Shown piece by piece: positions 7,286-12,232 of a DNA stretch of 12,232 nucleotides; the stretch's first letter is position 1, and every line of letters starts with the position of its first letter. The position numbers were made by a program, and so were the translations under genes. The stretch is from Geminicoccaceae bacterium. Its GTDB lineage: Bacteria; Pseudomonadota; Alphaproteobacteria; Geminicoccales; Geminicoccaceae. Below the pieces are notes generated by a model, which saw nothing but the letters and a program-made list of their open reading frames with translations, ran no database searches and was not told the origin of the DNA. The DNA is taken from positions 3,136 to 15,367 of the forward strand of contig JAGREZ010000073.1 of assembly GCA_020446285.1 (NCBI GenBank), given 5' to 3'.

Positions 7286-8209
7286 TCACACTCCGAGCCC
7301 GGAAACGATTCCCGCCAGCACAATATCCTCGACAGTTGCTCCCCGGCTGAGGTCACAGACCGGCTTTGCAAAGCCCTGCAGAAGCGGGCCGACCGCCTGC
7401 GCCCCGCCGAGTTCCTGGAGCAGCTTGTAGGCAATATTGCCGGAGGCAAGGTCAGGGAATACCAGAATGTTGGCCTGCCCGGCTACATCGCTCTGCCATC
7501 GCAGCTTGCGTGCGGCAATGGTCCGGGAAAGGGCGGCATCGCCCTGAAGCTCGCCATCCACCATCAGTTCCGGTGCGCGTTGCCGCACGATCGCGGTCGC
7601 CTCCCTCACCCTGTCGATGCTCGCATGCGCTGCGCTGCCATGGGTCGAGAAGGAGAGAAGTGCCACGCGCGGCGGTTCATCGAGCAGGCGTTCCGCCGTT
7701 CTCGCCGAGGCGATGGCGATGTCGGCGAGTTCGCCCGCATCTGGCTCGATGTTCACGGCGCAATCGGCAAGGAGAAGCGCCCTTCCCGCATGTGCCGAGG
7801 CATCCGATGGCATGATGATGAAATAGCTCGACGGGGTCTCGATCCCCGGCGCCAGCCCGACCGCGATCATTCCGGCCTCGATCACCCGTCTCGTCGGACT
7901 GGCCGCTCCCGCGACGAGCACGTCTCCGTCGCCGGCATCGAGCATGGCCGCCGCAAGATAGAGCGGCCGCTCCAGCAGCCTCCGCGCCATTCCGGTCGTC
8001 ATCCGCTCCCGTCGCCGGGCGAGGCGTTCGGCATAGAACGTCAGGCGTTGTGCCGACATGTCGCCGATCCGCGGCAGCACCGGCACCGCCACGCCGAGAT
8101 CGACGAGCCGGTCCGCGGCCTCTAGGATGCGGGCGTCGTCGGTCTCCGGCATGAGGATGCGTTTCGGCGCGGATCGGGCCCGCCCGATCAGATCGTCCCG
8201 GAAGGTCAT
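7286..8209 (-). CDS. pta: Phosphate acetyltransferase (phosphotransacetylase)
   Basis: Cytosolic enzyme that interconverts acetyl-CoA plus phosphate and acetyl phosphate plus CoA. The 307-aa protein is the catalytic domain alone, without the long N-terminal regulatory part of E. coli Pta. Family motifs: [17 protein letters not shown] near the start, [10 protein letters not shown] at 184-193, DGELQGDAA at 218-226, [16 protein letters not shown] at 248-263, and [19 protein letters not shown] at 274-292. It is about 20 residues shorter than usual, the loss falling around residue 50 where the stretch after the first Rossmann-like unit is reduced. The ATG at 8209 has a weak upstream GAG and AAGGG. 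It is divergent from the citrate synthase gene by 63 bp. No acetate kinase is next to it, so it could act with sulfoacetaldehyde acetyltransferase or phosphoketolase encoded elsewhere, as alphaproteobacterial orphans of this type sometimes do (inference). Confidence 0.93.
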   Translation of the reverse strand: MTFRDDLIGRARSAPKRILMPETDDARILEAADRLVDLGVAVPVLPRIGDMSAQRLTFYAERLARRRERMTTGMARRLLERPLYLAAAMLDAGDGDVLVAGAASPTRRVIEAGMIAVGLAPGIETPSSYFIIMPSDASAHAGRALLLADCAVNIEPDAGELADIAIASARTAERLLDEPPRVALLSFSTHGSAAHASIDRVREATAIVRQRAPELMVDGELQGDAALSRTIAARKLRWQSDVAGQANILVFPDLASGNIAYKLLQELGGAQAVGPLLQGFAKPVCDLSRGATVEDIVLAGIVSGLGV

Positions 8210-8272
8210 GGGATCTCGTTCCCTTCAATCGAACCGATCGCAGGCTACGAGCGAAACGAAAGAGAGAAAAGC
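8210..8272. promoter_or_regulatory. Short divergent promoter region, pta / citrate synthase
   Basis: Only 63 bp separate the two divergent starts, so both promoters must lie here or extend into the coding regions. AGAGAGAAAAGC precedes the citrate synthase ATG and is its probable ribosome site. I see no clear operator. Confidence 0.5.
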
Positions 8273-9409
8273 ATGAGTGAGGAGGCGGTCCGGATCCATC
8301 GCGGCCTGAAGGGGGTGCATTTCGAACGGTCGGCGACGAGTTTCATCGACGGACGTGCGGGCGAACTGCTCTATCGCGGCTATTCCATCCACGATCTCGC
8401 GTCGCAATCGAGTTTCGAGGAAGTCGCGCATCTCATCATGCGGGGCGACTTGCCGGTCGCCGCCGAACTCGCCGAATTCCGGGAACGGCTCGCCGCCGCG
8501 CGGACACTGCCGGCCGGGATCGTCGATGTGATCCGCTCAATCGCCGGTGCGCATCCGATGGATGTACTTCGAACCGCCGTTTCGGCGCTTTCGGCATTCG
8601 ATCCCGACACCTCGGACAACAGTGCCGAAGCCAATCTGCGCAAGGGGATCCGGCTGACCTCGCAGGTTCCGGCGATCGTCTGCGCGCATGAGCACATCCG
8701 GAACGGACGCGAGCCGGTGGCGCCCGACCCGGACCTGTCCCATGCGGGTAATTTCCTCTGGATGCTCAAGGGCGAGAAACCCTCGGCCAATGCCGTCGAC
8801 CTGATGGACAAGGACCTCATCCTGCATGCCGAGCACGGAGCGAATGCCTCCTCGTTCACCGCCCGCGTGGTGGTGGGCACGCAGGCCAATCTGCATGCGG
8901 CGGTAACGGCGGCGGTGGCGGCCCTTTCCGGACCCGCTCATGGCGGCGCCGCCGAGGACGTGATGCGCATGGCCCGGGAGATCGGCGATCCGGCCAACGC
9001 GGCGGACTATGTCACAAGGAAACGCAAGGCGCGCGAGGCCGTGACCGGCTTCGGCCATCGTGTCTACCGCACCGAGGATCCGCGGGCGCGTCACATGCGC
9101 GAGGGCGTCGAGAAGCTGTCGAAGGAAATGGGTGAACCGCGCTGGCACCGGATCCTCGAGGCGGTGGTCGAGGCGATGAGGCCCTATGCCCGGCACGGAG
9201 TCGCCGTGAATGTCGATTTCTATTCCGGCGTCATCTACTACCTGCACGGCATCCCGCAGGACCTGTTCGTTCCGATCTTCGCCGTCGGGCGCGTTCCGGG
9301 CTGGACGGCCCAGTGCCTCGAGCAGTTCGCGAACAATATCCTCATCCGCCCGCTCACGCTCTACAACGGTCCCGAAAAACGGGACTATGTACCGATCGAC
9401 CGGCGCTGA
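8273..9409 (+). CDS. Citrate synthase / 2-methylcitrate synthase family, short type
   Basis: Condenses acetyl-CoA (or propionyl-CoA) with oxaloacetate. The 378-aa length and motif spacing match the short dimeric citrate/methylcitrate synthases, not the ~430-aa hexameric, NADH-regulated GltA usual for proteobacterial TCA enzymes. The catalytic triad is complete: H223 in GPAHGGA, H262 in GFGHRVYR and D315 in NVDFYSG. H188 in LHAEHGANAS and R271 in the DPRA segment are the expected substrate-binding residues. The N-terminus (GLKGVHFERSATSFIDG, then ELLYRGYSIHDLA) is also characteristic. No prpB or prpD lies nearby, which argues mildly against a propionate role; the divergent pta suggests use of acetyl-CoA made from acetyl phosphate. 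Whether the main gltA is elsewhere cannot be seen here. Confidence 0.93.
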   Translation: MSEEAVRIHRGLKGVHFERSATSFIDGRAGELLYRGYSIHDLASQSSFEEVAHLIMRGDLPVAAELAEFRERLAAARTLPAGIVDVIRSIAGAHPMDVLRTAVSALSAFDPDTSDNSAEANLRKGIRLTSQVPAIVCAHEHIRNGREPVAPDPDLSHAGNFLWMLKGEKPSANAVDLMDKDLILHAEHGANASSFTARVVVGTQANLHAAVTAAVAALSGPAHGGAAEDVMRMAREIGDPANAADYVTRKRKAREAVTGFGHRVYRTEDPRARHMREGVEKLSKEMGEPRWHRILEAVVEAMRPYARHGVAVNVDFYSGVIYYLHGIPQDLFVPIFAVGRVPGWTAQCLEQFANNILIRPLTLYNGPEKRDYVPIDRR

Positions 9410-9659
9410 CAGCGCATCGAATGGCGACGTGATGCCGGCCATGCACGAGGTGCCGGCGATGACATGGTTACCGCGCAAACCGTACCCATGGTGTGCGTTA
9501 ACGGAGAACTTCCCCCTGTTAACCGGTCTTCTTAAGAGCCCGTTAACCGACCGGAACCTACTGTCCCCGCAAGCAATGCACGAGGAGCACCGGAGGGCGG
9601 CATGACCCTGCCCCCGCCCGGTTCCCCAACGATCTCCACCCGAGCGAGCCGGGGACGCC
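9410..9659 (+). promoter_or_regulatory. Regulatory intergenic region before the acyltransferase gene
   Basis: This 250-bp gap carries three GTTAAC hexamers (9497-9502, 9518-9523, 9542-9547) and one CTTAAG (9531-9536) within 51 bp, standing out in GC-rich DNA. The two right-hand TTAA units form a perfect CtrA-type box. The segment CCGGTC...GACCGG (about 9523-9554) is also an inverted repeat. A leader reading frame begins at 9602. Confidence 0.55.
9532..9547 (+). promoter_or_regulatory. CtrA-type box upstream of the acyltransferase gene
   Basis: TTAAGAGCCCGTTAAC is a perfect TTAA-N7-TTAAC. It lies 113 bp upstream of the acyltransferase ATG (55 bp upstream of the leader frame) and is flanked by two more GTTAAC half-sites at 9497 and 9518. 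It suggests cell-cycle or motility-linked control of the acyltransferase gene. Confidence 0.65.
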
Positions 9660-9679
9660 ATGAAAGTCGATGCCGTTGA
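9602..9679 (+). CDS. Possible 25-aa leader peptide overlapping the acyltransferase start
   Basis: ATG 9602 is preceded by GGAGGG with a 4-nt gap, a stronger ribosome site than that of the acyltransferase itself (GGGGA before ATG 9660). The frame encodes 25 residues rich in Pro, Ser, Thr and Arg (MTLPPPGSPTISTRASRGRH...) and ends with TGA at 9677-9679, 17 bp inside the acyltransferase gene. Ribosomes ending here could re-initiate at ATG 9660, so it may serve translational coupling. No homology is recognised, and it could be chance. Confidence 0.35.
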   Translation: MTLPPPGSPTISTRASRGRHESRCR

Positions 9680-10847
9680 AACCTGCGAGAGCGATCGTCA
9701 CCGAGCGCAATTGCTGCGGCCAGCGGAAAAACGTCATGCGCGTGATGTCAAATGCCTGACATCATTGCGTTTCTTTGCAGCTGCCTGGGTCCTTGCGCTG
9801 CACTACGCGATGGAAATGCCGGTGCAGCTCGACGGGTTCACGGGCTTTTTCTACAATGGCCGCATGGGTGTGGACTTCTTTTTCGTCCTCTCCGGATTCA
9901 TCCTCACCCATGTCTATCTCGATTCGCTCGAACAGGAGCGCTTCGGGTTCTGGCGCTTCGTGCAGAAACGCCTCGCCCGGCTCTATCCCCTGCATGTGGT
10001 CTGCATCCTCCTCATCATCGGCTACATGATCGCCGGCGCGCTCATCGGGGTGGCGGTCCGCAATCCGGATGTCTACGGGCTCGAACGCCTGTGGCCGAAC
10101 CTGCTCCTGCTGCATGCCTGGGGTACACTCGACGGCATGAGCTGGAACTATGTGTCATGGTCGATCAGTGCCGAATGGTTCGCCTATCTGATCTTCCTGC
10201 CGCTCAGCCTGGTCTTCGTCCGCTGGCGGGCCGGCTCGACAGTGAAACTTCTGGTGTCCGTCCTTTTCCTTGCGGTCATGACGGCGTGGGCACCCGCGCA
10301 GTTCGACCGCCCTCTCACCCATCTGACCCATGATTTCGGCATTCTGCGCATCCTGCCGGAATTCACCCTCGGCATCGCCCTCTACCATTTCAGTACGGAC
10401 TTCGATCTCGACGGCAGGCGGGGACCGTGGGTCCTCCTCGCCGCCGTCCTCGCGCTCGTCGCGGTGGCCCATTTCGATCTGGGCGGCCTGTGGGCGGTCT
10501 TGCTGCTCGCCTTCATCATCTTCGCCGCGGCCTCGCTCGAACGCCAGGGCCGGCTCGCCTTTCTCGGCAACCGCGTGCTGGTCTATCTCGGAGAGACCTC
10601 CTACTCCCTGTACATGCTCCACGCGATCGTGTTCATCGTCTACTTCAAGGGCCTGCGACTCATTCTCGGCGAGCAGATCCATGACTGGATCTGGTATCTG
10701 GGCCCGGTCGTGATCCCGCTGGCGCTGGCCACGGCGTCGATCGGCTATCATGTGGTCGAGGTACCCTGCCGCCGCTGGATCTCCGAACGGATGGATCTCG
10801 AACAGCTGTTCAGCTGGAAAACTTCCCGGCCGCGCACGATCCGATGA
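9660..10847 (+). CDS. Acyltransferase 3 family membrane protein (OafA/YrhL-like O-acyltransferase)
   Basis: An inner-membrane enzyme that moves acetyl or other acyl groups onto extracytoplasmic glycans (LPS, exopolysaccharide or similar). The 395-aa chain has about ten membrane helices, starting near residue 35. Family motifs: LRFFAAAWVLALHY holding the R37-X10-H48 pair thought essential in this family, GRMGVDFFFVLSGFILTHVY (about 67-86), QKRLARLYPLHVV, SWSISAEWFAYLIF, and near the end LGETSYSLYMLH and a VEVPCRRW segment. There is no C-terminal SGNH domain, so it acts alone or with a separate partner. It follows a CtrA-type box and a possible leader peptide. The substrate cannot be told; the nearby sugar transferase and LpxL-like genes suggest a cell-surface glycan or lipid. 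Confidence 0.9.
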   Translation: MKVDAVETCESDRHRAQLLRPAEKRHARDVKCLTSLRFFAAAWVLALHYAMEMPVQLDGFTGFFYNGRMGVDFFFVLSGFILTHVYLDSLEQERFGFWRFVQKRLARLYPLHVVCILLIIGYMIAGALIGVAVRNPDVYGLERLWPNLLLLHAWGTLDGMSWNYVSWSISAEWFAYLIFLPLSLVFVRWRAGSTVKLLVSVLFLAVMTAWAPAQFDRPLTHLTHDFGILRILPEFTLGIALYHFSTDFDLDGRRGPWVLLAAVLALVAVAHFDLGGLWAVLLLAFIIFAAASLERQGRLAFLGNRVLVYLGETSYSLYMLHAIVFIVYFKGLRLILGEQIHDWIWYLGPVVIPLALATASIGYHVVEVPCRRWISERMDLEQLFSWKTSRPRTIR

Positions 10848-10964
10848 GGTGAACCGAACGCCCGTAGCCATTGGCGGGAGAACGTTGTACAGGTCCGGCT
10901 GCGGTTTCGACGCGAACTGCATGCGATCCGGGTGATCGGTGCAGCATGACCCACCGGACAGAGC

Positions 10965-11960
10965 ATGGCGCGGCTTTACTTCCACAGGACCTTCAAGCGT
11001 CACATCGATCGCTTCCCGGCGATCGACAGGACCCTGCGTCATGCCGAAAAGGCGATCATAGGGGTTCTTTGGGCGGCCGCGCGCATGGTGACGGTGGAGC
11101 GGGCTTCCGACCTCGGAGCCGCCTTCGGCGGATGGATCGGGCCGCGGCTGCGCAAGAACAAGCACGTTCTGCGCAATCTCGAGATCGTCTTTCCCGAGCG
11201 CGATCCGGACTGGATCGCCGCAACCGCGATGTCCACATGGCGGCAGATCGGTCGGACGCTCGCCGAATACCCCCACATCGACGAACTGTGCCGGCTGGAT
11301 GACAAAAAGCGGGTCGAGCTGACATTCGAGGGGCCGCCCGAGGAAATCCGCGACACACCACTCGGCCTCGTCTTTCTCGCGATGCACCAGGCCAACTGGA
11401 ACCTTCCGGCAATGGCCGGGGCACTGGGCGGGTTTCCGCTCGACGTGATCTACGCCGAACAGAAGGATCCGGGCCTCGAGGCCATGATCGCCGGTCATCG
11501 CAACCGGATGCCCAGCGGTTTCATTCATGTGCATCATGTGCCGCGCAAGATGATCGACGCACTTCGCAAGGGCCGGGGTGTCGGGCTGTTCATCGACCAT
11601 CGCAACGATGACGGTGACCTCATCCCCTTCTTCGGCCACGATGCCCTGACCACGACCATCCCCGCGCGCATCGCCTGCAAGCTCGGCACGGGCGTCGTGC
11701 CCACGCGCATCGAACGACTCGACGGCGTGCGCTTTCGCCTGACGCTCGCGCGGCCCATCCACGCCGATCCGGCGATCGCCAACGATCGGGATTCCGCCCG
11801 CGACGTGACGGAGCGCGTACACCGGCATTTCGAGCGGTGGGTGAGAGAAAAGCCCGAAGACTGGTGCTGCATCAAGCGCCGCTGGCCCAAGCATGTGAAC
11901 CGTTCGACACCGCGCCGGCCACATATGGACGAGCCAACCGCCGGACGGCTTGCGGGCTGA
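10965..11960 (+). CDS. LpxL/HtrB-type lysophospholipid (lipid A) acyltransferase with altered catalytic motif
   Basis: A 331-aa member of the LpxL/HtrB lipid A secondary acyltransferase family (LABLAT superfamily), acting at the inner face of the inner membrane. Matching segments: LRNLEIVFPERDPDWI (about 69-84), LVFLAMHQANWNLPAM (135-150), VIYAEQKDPGLEAMI (161-175), GVGLFIDHRNDDGDLIPFFG (205-224), ARIACKLGTGVVPTRI and the C-terminal PEDWCCIKRRW. In the catalytic HX4D/E motif, H141 is present but the acidic residue is N146 (AAC, 11400-11402), where relatives have HxxNWE. The canonical DQ of the second motif is also changed to D211-H212. A weakly hydrophobic stretch near residues 29-41 could anchor it. 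The start at 10965 has only a weak purine stretch upstream. It may be a true acyltransferase with a modified dyad, a less active paralogue, or one with another acceptor. Confidence 0.88.
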   Translation: MARLYFHRTFKRHIDRFPAIDRTLRHAEKAIIGVLWAAARMVTVERASDLGAAFGGWIGPRLRKNKHVLRNLEIVFPERDPDWIAATAMSTWRQIGRTLAEYPHIDELCRLDDKKRVELTFEGPPEEIRDTPLGLVFLAMHQANWNLPAMAGALGGFPLDVIYAEQKDPGLEAMIAGHRNRMPSGFIHVHHVPRKMIDALRKGRGVGLFIDHRNDDGDLIPFFGHDALTTTIPARIACKLGTGVVPTRIERLDGVRFRLTLARPIHADPAIANDRDSARDVTERVHRHFERWVREKPEDWCCIKRRWPKHVNRSTPRRPHMDEPTAGRLAG

Positions 11961-12232
11961 GCGCACAGGCAGAAGGGACGAGGCGGCGACGCTTCGCACC
12001 CCGACACCGGCGAAGCCCGCCCGTCCTGTTCGCCGCACCCTCCGTGATGGCTCGATTTTCATCGCCGCGCTGCTAGAGCGGATCCCGATCACATGCGATC
12101 GGTCTGCCGCTCTATCTCGTTGTTTCGCCGCGTTTCCTGATCGTTCAGGTGGTTCCACCTGAACGGGAAATGCTCTAGAGTGCCTGTGGCGGTCGGGACA
12201 GGACCGCACCATGCAACAGGAATACGGGAGGG
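11961..12232. other. Terminal intergenic region with repeat element
   Basis: No gene is supported in these 272 bp. They hold the two-hairpin repeat at 12073-12178, then a GCGGTC/GACCGC inverted repeat (12189-12207). The window ends in GGGAGGG (12226-12232), which could be the ribosome site of a gene starting just outside. Confidence 0.5.
12073..12178. repeat. Two-hairpin palindromic intergenic repeat bounded by CTAGAGC / GCTCTAG
   Basis: The outer ends CTAGAGC (12073-12079) and GCTCTAG (12172-12178) are inverted copies. Inside, hairpin A pairs TAGAGCGG (12074-12081) with CCGCTCTA (12107-12114) and, inner, CCGATC (12085-12090) with GATCGG (12097-12102). Hairpin B pairs GTTCAGGTGG (12143-12152) with CCACCTGAAC (12155-12164) around a TT loop, a perfect 10-bp stem. 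Elements of this build are scattered between genes in alphaproteobacterial genomes. Lying 112 bp after the lpxL-like stop, it may also end transcription or stabilise the mRNA 3' end. Confidence 0.75.

Noticed and set aside
8537..9661. A 374-codon minus-strand frame opposite citrate synthase
   Set aside because: Antisense to a gene with a complete catalytic triad; no domain seen in the product.
10155..12212. A 685-codon open frame on the minus strand opposite the acyltransferase and LpxL-like genes
   Set aside because: It lies antisense to two well-supported genes, crosses their intergenic gap and the terminal repeat, and its product is Arg/Asp/His-rich with no recognisable domain. Such shadows are expected in GC-rich DNA.
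12211..12232. ATG at 12211 or GGGAGGG at the end as the start of another gene
   Set aside because: Too little sequence is left to judge; noted only in the terminal region entry.

Overview
The window is GC-rich with tightly packed genes and looks like chromosomal DNA of an alphaproteobacterium. Three things point there: a CheZ/CheY pair with divergent MotB-like partners, two perfect TTAA-N7-TTAA(C) boxes of the type bound by CtrA, and a CTAGAGC...GCTCTAG intergenic repeat of a style common in that class. A more exact placement (for example Rhodospirillales-like) is only a guess.

Left part (1-5417, minus strand): a five-gene motility transcription unit reads leftwards from a perfect CtrA-type box at 5402-5417. 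The order is cheY, cheZ, a MotB-like protein whose membrane helix has Ser where the proton-channel Asp should be, a second MotB-like protein that keeps the Asp, and a very long secreted protein with His/Gly/Asp-rich linkers and a helical, TPR-like C-terminal part that runs off the left edge. The last genes are packed closely and the two motB-like genes overlap by 4 bp (ATGA). CheY~P would bind the flagellar switch and CheZ would dephosphorylate it. The two MotB-like proteins and the periplasmic protein look like accessory or alternative stator or motor-associated components. No motA is in view.

Middle part (5418-9409): a WbaP/RfbP-type polyprenyl-phosphate sugar-phosphate transferase (minus strand) stands alone between a likely terminator and a promoter region holding a perfect CRP-type palindrome, TGTGA-N6-TCACA. 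Next comes a compact phosphate acetyltransferase (minus), divergent by only 63 bp from a short-type citrate synthase (plus). Together they could link acetyl phosphate, acetyl-CoA and citrate.

Right part (9410-12232, plus strand): a 250-bp intergenic region holds a cluster of GTTAAC sites including a second perfect CtrA-type box, and a short leader reading frame that overlaps the start of an OafA-like membrane acyltransferase. An LpxL/HtrB-type lipid A acyltransferase follows, with Asn in place of the catalytic acidic residue of the HX4D/E motif. The window ends with a two-hairpin intergenic repeat. Surface-glycan and lipid genes (sugar transferase, O-acyltransferase, LpxL-like) thus lie around a small central-carbon pair, next to a cell-cycle/CtrA-linked motility unit.
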